NCBI GenBank assembly: GCA_944385485.1
Contig: CALWXL010000002.1
Location: 42,350 to 106,349 of the forward strand
DNA from: an uncultured Oscillospiraceae bacterium
Lineage (GTDB): Bacteria; Bacillota; Clostridia; Oscillospirales; Oscillospiraceae
Length of the DNA: 64,000 bases
Direction of reading: 5' to 3'
A model generated the notes under the pieces. The model was given only the letters and a program-made list of their open reading frames with translations. It did no database searches and was not told where the DNA came from. The first letter of the stretch is position 1. Every line of letters starts with the position of its first letter. The position numbers were made by a program, and so were the translations under genes. This document shows positions 27,043 through 35,773 of this stretch, piece by piece.

Positions 27043-28302
27043 GTGTTGGGTGATGACAGTATAGTTCTGCTGGTTGTCTTGTTGTGTATGGTGGTGATGA
27101 GTGCGTACTTCTCCGCCACCGAAACCGCGTTTACCTCCCTCAACCGCATTCGGCTGAAAAGTCGGGCGGACAACGGAGATGCCCGGGCCGCCCGTGTGCT
27201 GGCTCTGGCGGAACAATACGACCGACTCCTGTCCACCATCCTGATTGGCAATAACATTGTCAACAATGTGGCAACCACCCTATCCACCGTGTTGTTTATC
27301 GACTTTCTGGGCCCTGGCAAAGGTCCTGCTGTATCCACGGTGGTGCTTACCATTGTAATCCTGATTTTCGGCGAGGTCTCCCCCAAGAGCCTGGCCAAAG
27401 AGTCTCCCGAGAGTTTCGCCCTGTTCTCCGCTCCCTTTCTGCGGTTTTTTATGGTGATTCTCACCCCTGCCACCTTCTTCTTTACCCAGTGGAAGAAGCT
27501 GCTGTCCAAGGTGTTCCACACCAAGGAGGACGTGGGCATCACCAACGAGGAGCTGGTGACCATGGTCACCGAGGCCGAAGACCAGGGCGGTCTGGACGCC
27601 GAGGAGAGCCAGCTCATTTGCTCCGCCATCCGCTTTGACGATCTGGAGGCCTCGGACATTCTCACCCCCCGGGTAGACATCGTGGCCCTGGAGGACACCG
27701 CCACTATGGAGGAGGCCACCGCCCTGTTTGCCCAGGAGGGCTACTCCCGGATGCCGGTATATCATGAATCCCTAGACAACGTGGTGGGCGTCATCCACCA
27801 GAAGGATCTGTTTGCCGCCCGTTACCATGGGCGTACCCAGTTGGCCCCCCTCATCCATCCGGTGCTCCACATCACCACCAGTACCAAGATCGACGATCTG
27901 ATGCGCCAGTTCCAGCGCACCAAGACCCACATGGCCATTGTGGTGGACGAGTACGGCGGCACCGAGGGCCTGCTCACCATGGAAGACGTGGTGGAAGAAC
28001 TGGTGGGCGATATCTGGGATGAGCACGACGAGGTGGTGGAACAATTCCGCCCCCAACCGGACGGCAGCTATCTCATTGCCTGCTCCGCCAACCTGGACGA
28101 TCTGTACGACCTGTTTTCCGTCACCGGAACCTGCGACGCCGCCACCGTCTCCGGCTGGGTGCTGGAGCAGATGGGCCGCATCCCCGATGTGGGGGACCAC
28201 TTCGTGTGGCAGGACCTGGATGTCACCGTCACCAACGTGGAACACCACCGGGTGTTGGAGATTTCCGTGCGTAAGATTCCAAAAGAAACCGAAGAAGCAT
28301 AA
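27043..28302 (+). CDS. CNNM/CorC-HlyC family transporter (hemolysin C-like)
   Basis: A 419-residue membrane protein. The N-terminal DUF21/CNNM region has about three or four helices ([57 protein letters not shown]). Two CBS domains follow ([40 protein letters not shown]) and a CorC_HlyC domain ends it. The family is linked to Mg2+ or Co2+ transport; 'hemolysin' is a historical label. GTG 27043 has GGAG ten bases upstream; a TTG at 27007 would contain it. Confidence 0.88.
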   Translation: MLGDDSIVLLVVLLCMVVMSAYFSATETAFTSLNRIRLKSRADNGDARAARVLALAEQYDRLLSTILIGNNIVNNVATTLSTVLFIDFLGPGKGPAVSTVVLTIVILIFGEVSPKSLAKESPESFALFSAPFLRFFMVILTPATFFFTQWKKLLSKVFHTKEDVGITNEELVTMVTEAEDQGGLDAEESQLICSAIRFDDLEASDILTPRVDIVALEDTATMEEATALFAQEGYSRMPVYHESLDNVVGVIHQKDLFAARYHGRTQLAPLIHPVLHITTSTKIDDLMRQFQRTKTHMAIVVDEYGGTEGLLTMEDVVEELVGDIWDEHDEVVEQFRPQPDGSYLIACSANLDDLYDLFSVTGTCDAATVSGWVLEQMGRIPDVGDHFVWQDLDVTVTNVEHHRVLEISVRKIPKETEEA

Positions 28303-28335
28303 AAAAGAACGGGCTTAGTCCGTTCTTTTTTATGC
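28297..28335. terminator. bidirectional terminator between the CNNM gene and spmB
   Basis: GCATAAAAAAGAACGG pairs with CCGTTCTTTTTTATGC. The stem includes the stop codons of both convergent genes (TAA of the plus gene, TAA of spmB). There are T-runs on both strands. Confidence 0.85.
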
Positions 28336-28845
28336 TCCGAATAGCCATTTTACCGCCCAACTGGCGGCCAGAAAACCCGCCGCGTCGGCGCATAACGCCG
28401 CTGGAATGGCGTAGCGGGTGCGGGTGATCTTAGCCGCGCCAAAATACACCGCTACCGTGTAAAACGTGGTTTCCGTGGATCCCAGCATCACCGCCGCCGT
28501 CCGCCCCACCAGAGAGTCGGGCCCGTAGGTCTGGATAAGCTCAGCCCCCAGCCCTAAGGCCGCCGAGCCGCTGATGGGGCGCACCACCAGCAGCCCCACC
28601 GTCTCCGGCGGAATGCCCAACCATGTCAGCACCGGAGCCACCGCCCCTTCCAGTAACTCCAAAGCCCCGGAGGCACGCAGCATATACACCCCGCACAGCA
28701 GCCCCACCAGGGTGGGTACCATGCACACCGCCGTCTGTAACCCCTCGCCGCCCCCCTCTACCAGCGTAGCCCACACATCCACCCCTCGGCTCATCCCCCA
28801 GGCCGCCACCACCAGCAGAATGCCTGGCACCACCATGGACATCAC
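28330..28845 (-). CDS. spmB: spore maturation protein B
   Basis: A 171-residue membrane protein of the nucleoside-recognition (Gate) family. Hallmarks are VPTLVGLLCGVYMLRASGAL and RPISGSAALGLGAELIQTYGPDSLVGRTAAVMLGSTETTFYTVAVYFGA. With SpmA it is needed for spore core dehydration and heat resistance in Bacillus and Clostridium. The start is GTG 28845 with GGAGG ten bases upstream; that ribosome site overlaps the spmA stop region, so the two are translationally linked. Confidence 0.93.
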   Translation of the reverse strand: MMSMVVPGILLVVAAWGMSRGVDVWATLVEGGGEGLQTAVCMVPTLVGLLCGVYMLRASGALELLEGAVAPVLTWLGIPPETVGLLVVRPISGSAALGLGAELIQTYGPDSLVGRTAAVMLGSTETTFYTVAVYFGAAKITRTRYAIPAALCADAAGFLAASWAVKWLFGA

Positions 28846-28852
28846 AGGCTCA

Positions 28853-29425
28853 TCACCTCCACACCCGTGCCAACACCTTGGCTGCCACGATTCCCACCGT
28901 CACCGACACGGCTGAGGCCACCCACACCGCTGGTAGGATGTCAAAGGCCGCTGTGCTCCCCGCCGCCTGGCGGATGCTGGCCACGGTGGCAGGAATGAGC
29001 TGGATGGAGGCGGTATTACACACCACCAGCATACATAGGCTGTCCGTGGCCACTCCTCCCCCACCTGCCATAAGCTGGGCCGCCCGGATGCCCAATGGCG
29101 TGGCGGCGTTGCCCAGGCCCAGCAGATTGGCCGCCACATTGGCGCTCACCGTTCCCATCACCTGCCCATCCCCTGCGTGCTGGGGATAGAGCCGGGATAG
29201 AATGGGATGGAGACACCGGGACAGACCATCTACCATCCCGCTTTTCTCCATCACCTTCATCACACCCATCCACAGGCACATCACCCCCACCATGGCCAGG
29301 CACAGCTCAACCCCGGCGTTGGCACCCTCCAGTGCCGCTCCAGCCACATCCTCCATCCGCCCCGTGGCGGCTCCACACAGTATGGATGCCCCCACCATCA
29401 CCAGCCAAATCCACGACATTGCCAC
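28853..29425 (-). CDS. spmA: spore maturation protein A
   Basis: A 190-residue membrane protein and partner of SpmB. Family marks are VELCLAMVGVMCLWMGVMKV, MGTVSANVAANLLGLGNAATPLGIRAAQLM and LCMLVVCNTASIQLIPATVASIR. The GTG start at 29425 has GGGAGGG eight bases upstream. Both spm genes are expected to be expressed during sporulation; I could not identify a sigma-E or sigma-G promoter with confidence upstream. Confidence 0.93.
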   Translation of the reverse strand: MAMSWIWLVMVGASILCGAATGRMEDVAGAALEGANAGVELCLAMVGVMCLWMGVMKVMEKSGMVDGLSRCLHPILSRLYPQHAGDGQVMGTVSANVAANLLGLGNAATPLGIRAAQLMAGGGGVATDSLCMLVVCNTASIQLIPATVASIRQAAGSTAAFDILPAVWVASAVSVTVGIVAAKVLARVWR

Positions 29426-29542
29426 CGTTTCATCCCTCCCACCTCATCCTTCCATCCCTATGAGGCCTCTTTTTCCCCCATGACACCTTCGACAATTTTC
29501 TTGGAAATTTATTATACTTCTTTTAATTTTATACTTTTTCGA

Positions 29543-29570
29543 TTGACAAGATTATACACTGTGTTATAAT
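29543..29570 (+). promoter_or_regulatory. consensus sigma-A promoter of the AbrB-like gene
   Basis: Perfect TTGACA (29543-29548) and TATAAT (29565-29570) with a 16-base spacer in AT-rich sequence. This is probably one of the strongest promoters in the window. Confidence 0.9.
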
Positions 29571-29616
29571 GAGGGAGGTTCGTGAAAGTGTACATTTTTT
29601 AAGGAGGACTTCACAT

Positions 29617-29859
29617 ATGAAATCTACTGGAATTGTCCGCAAGGTGGACGAATTGGGCCGAATTGTTCTTCCCATCGAGCTGCGCCGCACTCTGGACATT
29701 GCGGAACGTGATGCCCTGGAAATCTACGTGGATGGCGGCTCTATTGTGCTAAAGAAGTACGAGCCCGCCTGCATTTTCTGCGGGGAATCTTCTGATGTCA
29801 CCACCTTCAAGGGCAAAAACATCTGCGCTTCCTGCCTGCGTGAATTAGAAGGAAAGTAA
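29617..29859 (+). CDS. AbrB-family transition regulator with zinc-ribbon tail
   Basis: An 80-residue protein. Residues 1-47 form a swapped-hairpin AbrB DNA-binding domain (MKSTGIVRKVDELGRIVLPIELRRTLDI, DALEIYVDGGSIVLKKY). The tail has two Cys-x2-Cys pairs (CIFCGE and CASC) that should bind zinc. Related small AbrB proteins are common in Clostridia and act as global transition-state regulators; the target genes are unknown. ATG 29617 has GGAGG nine bases upstream. The gene has its own strong promoter and terminator. Confidence 0.9.
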   Translation: MKSTGIVRKVDELGRIVLPIELRRTLDIAERDALEIYVDGGSIVLKKYEPACIFCGESSDVTTFKGKNICASCLRELEGK

Positions 29860-29870
29860 ATATTTTTTTA

Positions 29871-29909
29871 AAAAAATCCCGGTAGAAACTGTTTCCACCG
29901 GGATTTTTT
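29871..29909 (+). terminator. intrinsic terminator of the AbrB-like gene
   Basis: AAAAAATCCCGGT pairs with ACCGGGATTTTTT, with an inner GAAAC/GTTTC pairing. It is also A/T-rich on both sides and could act for rsmI on the other strand. Confidence 0.88.
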
Positions 29910-29966
29910 GTCATTTTTTGTCTAAATTAGCCGGAAAATAAAGCCATGATTTTATACCATTTGTAA

Positions 29967-30797
29967 TCACTTTCCCAGGCTCATATCATACAGCTGACGT
30001 TTCTTGATTCCAAATTCTTCCCCCGCTTTGGCGCAGGCCTCCTTCAGAGACAGCCCCTCTTCCCGCAACTGCTCCACCCGTTTCAGGGCCTGCTGCGGGT
30101 CAGCCTGCTGCACAGGGGCTTCGGGAGCCCCGTCCAACACCAATGCATATTCCCCTCGGGGTGGGCGATTGGTACAGTCGGCCAGGGCCTGGCCCAAAGT
30201 TGTCCGTACCACCTCTTCGTGGAGCTTGGTCAGCTCCCGGCACAGGGCAATGCGCCGGTCTGCGCCAAACACCGCCACAAAATCCTCCAAGGTGTCCTCC
30301 AGTTTGTGGGGAGCCTCGTAAAAGATCATGGTGCGCTGCTCCCCCTTCAAGCTGTCCAGGTGGGCACGGCGGTTTTTCTTGTTCTGGGGAAGAAATCCCT
30401 CAAAGGTAAACCGGGCGGTGGGCAGTCCCGAGGCGGACAGGGCGCAGATGAGGGCACATGGGCCGGGAATGGCCTCCACCGCGATGTCATGCTGGGCGCA
30501 CAGGGCCACCAGGTCCTCTCCGGGGTCGGAGATGGCAGGGGTGCCCGCGTCGGTGACCAGGGCGCAGCTCTCCCCAGCCAGCAAACGCTCCACAATAGCG
30601 GGCCCCGCTGTGGAGAAGTTGTGGCGGTGGTAGCTGACCATGGGCTTTTTCAGCCCCAGGTGATTGAGCAGCTTCACCGTCACCCGGGTGTCCTCGGCGG
30701 CCAAAAAGTCCGCCTCTGCCATGGTATCCGCCATACGCCGGGAGATATCCCCCAGGTTGCCGATGGGGGTGGGTACCAGATACAATTTACCACTCAT
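29967..30797 (-). CDS. rsmI: 16S rRNA (cytidine1402-2'-O)-methyltransferase
   Basis: A 276-residue RsmI. The start is diagnostic (LYLVPTPIGNLGDISRRM), followed by AEDTRVTVKLLNHLGL, LVTDAGTPAISDPGEDLV and the AdoMet/tetrapyrrole-methylase segment AIPGPCALICALSASGLP, then REITK-like LCRELTKLHEE. It methylates the ribose of C1402 in 16S rRNA at the decoding site. GAGGAG lies upstream of ATG 30797. It is 13 bp behind tex and likely co-transcribed with it. Confidence 0.95.
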   Translation of the reverse strand: MSGKLYLVPTPIGNLGDISRRMADTMAEADFLAAEDTRVTVKLLNHLGLKKPMVSYHRHNFSTAGPAIVERLLAGESCALVTDAGTPAISDPGEDLVALCAQHDIAVEAIPGPCALICALSASGLPTARFTFEGFLPQNKKNRRAHLDSLKGEQRTMIFYEAPHKLEDTLEDFVAVFGADRRIALCRELTKLHEEVVRTTLGQALADCTNRPPRGEYALVLDGAPEAPVQQADPQQALKRVEQLREEGLSLKEACAKAGEEFGIKKRQLYDMSLGK

Positions 30798-30810
30798 GGT
30801 CGCTCTCTCC

Positions 30811-32988
30811 TCACTTTCCCGGCGTGGCCGCTGCCGCTCCCCTCATGGTCAGGGAGATTCTCTTTTTCTTCTCGTCCACCTCTTTGACCCACACCGTCAC
30901 CACATCACCCACGGACAGAACCTGAGAGGGGTGCTTGATAAAGCGGTCACAGATCTGGCTGATGTGTACCAGCCCGTCCTGGTGGACACCAATGTCCACA
31001 AAGGCTCCAAAATCGATGACGTTGCGCACGGTGCCTTTCAGCTCCATGCCCGGCTTCAGGTCCTTGATCTCCAGCACGTCGGTGCGCAATACCGGGGCAG
31101 GCAGCTCGTCCCGGGGGTCACGGCCCGGCTTCATCAGCTCTCCGGCCACGTCCAGCAAGGTGGGTACCCCCACCCCACAGGCCTGGGCAGCCTGCTCCAC
31201 ACCGTAGGCCTTCACCTTGTCCATCAGGTTCTTCAATTCACCCGCCTTCACCTGCGCCAGGGTATACCCACACAGCTCCAGCAGCTTCTGGGCGGCCTCA
31301 TAGCTCTCCGGGTGGACAGCGGTGTTGTCCAGGGGAGATTTGCTCTCGGGCACTCGCAAAAATCCCGCGCACTGTTCAAAGGCCTTGGGGCCCAACTTGG
31401 GCACCTTCAAAATCTGCTTGCGGGTGGTAAAGGGGCCGTTCTCCTCCCGGTACTTCACAATATTCTTGGCGGTAGTCTGGGTCAGGCCCGCCACTCGGGC
31501 CAGCAAGGGCGCCGAGGCGGTGTTCACATCCACACCCACACCGTTGACGCAGTCCTCCACCACGCCGTCCAGAGCTTCACCCAGACGGGCCTGGGGCATA
31601 TCGTGCTGGTACTGGCCCACACCAATGCTCTTGGGGTCAATTTTCACCAGCTCGGCCAGAGGGTCCTGGAGCCGGCGGGCGATGGACACCGCCGAGCGCA
31701 GGTTCACGTCGTAGTCGGGGAACTCCTCGGCAGCCAGCTTGGAGGCGGAGTATACCGAGGCCCCCGCCTCGTTGACCATCATATAGGTAACCCCGCAGTT
31801 GAGCTTTCCGATCATCTCCACCGCCATCTGCTCGGTCTCCCGGCTGGCGGTACCGTTTCCAATGGCAATGTGCTGCACATGGTGCTTTTTCACCAGGGCG
31901 GAAAGCTTGGCAATGGCCTCCTGCTTTCCCCGCTCCCCATGGGTGGGATAGACCACGGTGGTGTCCAGCACTTTGCCCGTGGGGTCGATGACCGCAACCT
32001 TGCACCCCATACGATAGCCGGGGTCCAGGCCCATGGTCACATGGCCCTTCACGGGAGGCTGCATGAGCAAGGGCTTGAGGTTGAGGGTGAACTGGCCGAT
32101 GGCCCCTTCCGAGGCCTTTTCGGTGAGGTCGCTGCGCACCTCCCGCTCCAGCGAGGGGGCAATGAGGCGGCGGTAGGCATCCTCGGCAGCAGCCTTCACA
32201 AACGCCATGGCAGGGGTGCCGGGGCGCACCACCTGGCGGCGCACCGCCACCAGTGCCTCCTCCTCGTCCATGTCCACGGACACCTTCAAAATGTCCTCCC
32301 GCTCCCCACGATTGATGGCCAGCACCTGGTGTCCCATGACCTTGCTTACCGGGGCGGAGAACTCATAGTACAGCCGATAGACGGTGTCCTCCGGCTCCTT
32401 GGCCGCCGCTTTGGACACCAGCACGGCCTTTTTGGCGTAGAGTGCCCGCAGCACCTTGCGGATATCCGCGTCGTCGGAAATCCACTCCGCCACGATGTCG
32501 GACGCCCCCTGCAAGGCGGCTTCCACATTCTCCACCCCCAAGTCCAGGTTGATAAAGTCCTGGGCCAACACCTCGGGGGCAGGATCGTCCCGCTTCTGGT
32601 CAAAGAGGGTCTGGGCCAGGGGCTCCAGGCCCTTCTCTTTGGCCATGGTGGCGCGGGTGCGCCGCTTCTGCTGATACGGACGATACAAGTCTTCCACTTC
32701 GGCCAGGGTCTGGGCCTGGTCGATGGCCTGGGCCAGCTCGTCGGTGAGCTTGCCCTGGTTTTCAATGGCGGTCTTTACCTCCTGACGCCGCTTATCCAGA
32801 CCCCGCAGGTATTGCAGGCGGTCGGATAGCTGACGGATGAGCTGGTCATCCATGCCGCCGTGGAGCTCCTTGCGGTAACGGGCAATAAAGGGCACCGTAT
32901 TGCCCTCGTCCAACAGGTTGATGACGTTTTCCACATGCTTGGCGGAGACAGAAAGCTCCTGGGCCAAGCGCTTAATCAGTTCTTCCAT
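30811..32988 (-). CDS. tex: Tex-like RNA-binding transcription accessory protein
   Basis: A 725-residue Tex: N-terminal helical part (VPFIARYRKELHGGMDD), YqgF-like RNase H fold (LGLDPGYRMGCKVAVIDPTG), helix-hairpin-helix repeats (VNTASAPLLARVAGLTQTTAKNIVKYREENGPF) and a C-terminal S1 domain (GMELKGTVRNVIDFGAFVDIGVHQDGLVHISQI). The family binds RNA and affects transcription and toxin expression in some pathogens; the exact role is open. AAGGAG lies before ATG 32988. Confidence 0.95.
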   Translation of the reverse strand: MEELIKRLAQELSVSAKHVENVINLLDEGNTVPFIARYRKELHGGMDDQLIRQLSDRLQYLRGLDKRRQEVKTAIENQGKLTDELAQAIDQAQTLAEVEDLYRPYQQKRRTRATMAKEKGLEPLAQTLFDQKRDDPAPEVLAQDFINLDLGVENVEAALQGASDIVAEWISDDADIRKVLRALYAKKAVLVSKAAAKEPEDTVYRLYYEFSAPVSKVMGHQVLAINRGEREDILKVSVDMDEEEALVAVRRQVVRPGTPAMAFVKAAAEDAYRRLIAPSLEREVRSDLTEKASEGAIGQFTLNLKPLLMQPPVKGHVTMGLDPGYRMGCKVAVIDPTGKVLDTTVVYPTHGERGKQEAIAKLSALVKKHHVQHIAIGNGTASRETEQMAVEMIGKLNCGVTYMMVNEAGASVYSASKLAAEEFPDYDVNLRSAVSIARRLQDPLAELVKIDPKSIGVGQYQHDMPQARLGEALDGVVEDCVNGVGVDVNTASAPLLARVAGLTQTTAKNIVKYREENGPFTTRKQILKVPKLGPKAFEQCAGFLRVPESKSPLDNTAVHPESYEAAQKLLELCGYTLAQVKAGELKNLMDKVKAYGVEQAAQACGVGVPTLLDVAGELMKPGRDPRDELPAPVLRTDVLEIKDLKPGMELKGTVRNVIDFGAFVDIGVHQDGLVHISQICDRFIKHPSQVLSVGDVVTVWVKEVDEKKKRISLTMRGAAAATPGK

Positions 32989-33000
32989 GGGTATTCTCCT

Positions 33001-33387
33001 TTACTCCAGGCCGCTTTCCCGGCTGACCCAGTCCATGCACCACTCCACCATCCGGTCACAGTGGCACTTGCGCTCCTCGCCCCGCTCCGCTGCCGCTTTG
33101 AGCAGTTGGGCACAGTGAACGTCCCCGTGGGCCGCCCGGAACTCCCGCAGCAGCTGCGTGCGCTTCTCCTGGGGCATGCCCAGCCCTCCCATGGCCACAA
33201 AGGCCCCGGTGATGGCGCCGCACACCGAGCCGCAGCCCATACCAGCCCCGAAATTCAGGGTCAGGGCATTGGCCTGCTCATGGTTCAATCCCATATCCTG
33301 GGCAAAGGGGATGAGCACCGACTGGGCGCAGTTGTAATGCACCTGAGTATCCGCCCGCAGGGCCTTGCCGTGTTCTTTTCTTGTCAT
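33001..33387 (-). CDS. C_GCAxxG_C_C family redox protein
   Basis: A 128-residue cysteine-rich protein. It shows YNCAQSVL near the start, FGAGMGCGSVCGAITGAF in the middle and CAQL plus KCHC later. This pattern defines a family common in anaerobes and thought to be redox-active or metal-binding; its function is not known. GGAG lies nine bases before the ATG. It is 12 bp upstream of tex on the same strand. Confidence 0.85.
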   Translation of the reverse strand: MTRKEHGKALRADTQVHYNCAQSVLIPFAQDMGLNHEQANALTLNFGAGMGCGSVCGAITGAFVAMGGLGMPQEKRTQLLREFRAAHGDVHCAQLLKAAAERGEERKCHCDRMVEWCMDWVSRESGLE

Positions 33388-33413
33388 GGTTGTTCGCTCC
33401 GTTTCCGCTAGAA

Positions 33414-35504
33414 TTAGTGAAAGATATCCGGGTTATCCCGGAACATAAGTTCAACACGCCGCCGCAGGGGACGGTGTTCCGTCCGCATCAGGTCCGGGTC
33501 CCCTTCCACCAGCTCCTGGGCCACCTGGCGGGCCTGGTGTAATAGCTCCAAATCCGAGGCAAAGTCCGCCACTTTCAGCTGGGGCAGGCCGTGCTGCCGC
33601 TGGCCGAAGAAGTCACCGGGGCCACGCAGGCGCAAATCCTCCTGGGCAATTTGGAACCCGTCGGTGGTCTGGGTGAGCACCCGCAGACGCTGGCGGGCAG
33701 TTTCGCTGCGGCTGGAAGAGACCAGCACACAGTAGCTCTCGTATTTTCCCCGGCCCACCCGGCCTCGCAGCTGGTGTAGCTGGGAGAGGCCGAAGCGGTC
33801 GGCGTTTTCAATGATCATCAAGGTTGCATTGGGCACATCCACCCCCACCTCAATGACGGTGGTGGACACCAAAATCTGTACCTCTCCCGAGGCAAAGGCG
33901 GACATGATGGCCTCCTTGTCCTTGCTCTTCATCTTACCGTGGACAAAGCCCACCTTCAAATCCGGGAACACCTGCTCTTGCAGCTGTCTGGCGTAGGTGG
34001 TCACCGCTTTCAGGTCCATGGCGGGAAAGAGAGAGGTCTGCCCCTCTTCCTCTCCCCCGTTCTCCTCCACGGCGGGACACACCAGATAGACCTGCCTGCC
34101 CTGCCCCACCTGGGTTCGGACGAAGCCGTACATCCGCTGCCGCTTGTCCTCTCCCACCACATAGGTGGACACCGGGGTGCGCCCAGGGGGCAGCTGGTCG
34201 ATGATGGACACCTCCATATCTCCGTAGATCATCAGAGCCAGGGTGCGGGGGATAGGCGTGGCGGACATGACCAGCACATGGGGCGGGATCTCCCCGCCCT
34301 TGGCCGCCAAAGCCCCTCGTTGGGCCACACCGAACCGGTGCTGCTCGTCGGCAATGACCAGCCCCAACTTGTGGTAGATCACCCCCTGAGAGAAGAGGGC
34401 GTGGGTACCCACCAGCACCTGGATCTCACCACGGGCCAGGTCCTGGAGCAGCTTCTTTCGCCCCGCCCCCTTCACCGACCCGGTGAGCAGTTCCACCCGA
34501 ATGCCACAGGGCCCCAACAAGGTGGACAGGGTACGGTGGTGCTGTTCGGCCAGCAGCTCCGTGGGGGCCATGAACGCGCACTGCACCCCGCTGAGGGCCG
34601 CCGCCCACGCTCCGTAGGCAGCCACCGCCGTCTTGCCCGAGCCCACGTCTCCCTGCACCAGGCGGTTCATGCTCTGGCCCGAGGTGACATCGCGGAAGAT
34701 GTCCTCCATGGCCCGGCTCTGGGCATCTGTGGGGGTGAAGGGGAGCAGGGACCGAAATTCTTCCGGGGAATGGGAGACAAATGTCAGCCCGTCAAAGTGC
34801 TGCCTGCGCCCCTTCAGCATGGCAAGGCCACAAGTGAGGGTCATGAGCTCCTCAAAAATCAGCCGTTTTCGGGCGCTGGCCAGCCCCTCAAAATTCTGGG
34901 GAAAGTGGATGTTGGCCAGAGCAAACTCCTGCTGGCACAGCCCGTACCGCTGGCGCACCCACAGGGGCAGTACCTCTTCCACCGTGGGGGCCACCTGGTC
35001 CACCGCCATCCGGGCCAGATTCATCATCAAGGCATTGTGAATGCCCGCCGTCAACGGGTACACAGGCACAATGCGCCCCGTGTACTTTTCCTCTCCCTCC
35101 TTTTCAAAGAGAGGGTTGACCATGGAGATACCCCGCCCCTGCCGCTCTGCCTTGCCGTAAAAGACGTATTGGTCGCCGGGTGAGAAGGTGTGGCGGAGGT
35201 AACTCTGGTGAAAGAAGGTCAGGTTCAGCGTCCCTGTCTCATCCACGCATTTCACCTTCACCAGCTCCACCCCGCTTCTCGCCCGGGACAGCTGGGGAGA
35301 TTGGGCAATCATAGCCTTCACGCAGCACATCTCACCTTCCGGGGCCTCCCGCACGGTGTAGACCTTCCGCCGGTCCTCGTACCGGAGGGGAAAATGCCAC
35401 AAGACATCTCCCAGCCGCTCCAGACCCAGCTTGGCCAGCTTGCCGCTGCGCACCGGGCCCACGCCTGAGAGCGAGGCCAACGCCACATTCCTCCCCTGCT
35501 CCAT
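33414..35504 (-). CDS. recG: ATP-dependent DNA helicase RecG
   Basis: A 696-residue RecG that remodels stalled forks and branched DNA. An N-terminal wedge/OB domain (VYTVREAPEGEMCCVKAMI) precedes helicase motifs: Walker A GDVGSGKTAVAA, FMAPTELLAEQH, motif II DEQHRFGVAQR, motif III SATPIPRTLAL, VSTTVIEVGVDVPNAT and QLRGRVGRG. The tail EEDLRLRGPGDFFGQRQHGLP is typical. The start MEQGRN at 35504 has GGAGG eight bases upstream; ATG 35519 and ATG 35537 are less likely. Confidence 0.96.
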   Translation of the reverse strand: MEQGRNVALASLSGVGPVRSGKLAKLGLERLGDVLWHFPLRYEDRRKVYTVREAPEGEMCCVKAMIAQSPQLSRARSGVELVKVKCVDETGTLNLTFFHQSYLRHTFSPGDQYVFYGKAERQGRGISMVNPLFEKEGEEKYTGRIVPVYPLTAGIHNALMMNLARMAVDQVAPTVEEVLPLWVRQRYGLCQQEFALANIHFPQNFEGLASARKRLIFEELMTLTCGLAMLKGRRQHFDGLTFVSHSPEEFRSLLPFTPTDAQSRAMEDIFRDVTSGQSMNRLVQGDVGSGKTAVAAYGAWAAALSGVQCAFMAPTELLAEQHHRTLSTLLGPCGIRVELLTGSVKGAGRKKLLQDLARGEIQVLVGTHALFSQGVIYHKLGLVIADEQHRFGVAQRGALAAKGGEIPPHVLVMSATPIPRTLALMIYGDMEVSIIDQLPPGRTPVSTYVVGEDKRQRMYGFVRTQVGQGRQVYLVCPAVEENGGEEEGQTSLFPAMDLKAVTTYARQLQEQVFPDLKVGFVHGKMKSKDKEAIMSAFASGEVQILVSTTVIEVGVDVPNATLMIIENADRFGLSQLHQLRGRVGRGKYESYCVLVSSSRSETARQRLRVLTQTTDGFQIAQEDLRLRGPGDFFGQRQHGLPQLKVADFASDLELLHQARQVAQELVEGDPDLMRTEHRPLRRRVELMFRDNPDIFH

Positions 35505-35700
35505 CCTTCTCACCTCCATGTTCTGGAATTTCCACATTCAGAGGCTCTATTGTACCACAATCCCGCCCCCCTGACCACCCCCATCCCTCACACATCTGTC
35601 TCTGTACCGTGGACTTTTATCTGTTTGTCACAACTTCTTGGGGCTGAGTTCCGTTTTCATGTCAGAATTACTAAGTTTCTTTTTTCACAAGTGTTCTCCG

Positions 35701-35729
35701 TTGCAAAAGAGAAAAAGTAGCTCTATAAT
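35701..35729 (+). promoter_or_regulatory. sigma-A promoter of pyruvate carboxylase
   Basis: TTGCAA (35701-35706), 17-base spacer and perfect TATAAT (35724-35729). The leader is about 38 bases. The rest of the recG-pyc gap (35505-35700) shows nothing I recognise. Confidence 0.85.
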
Positions 35730-35773
35730 GTACATTATCAACCAATCCCACTGACGAAAAAGGAGGAATGATT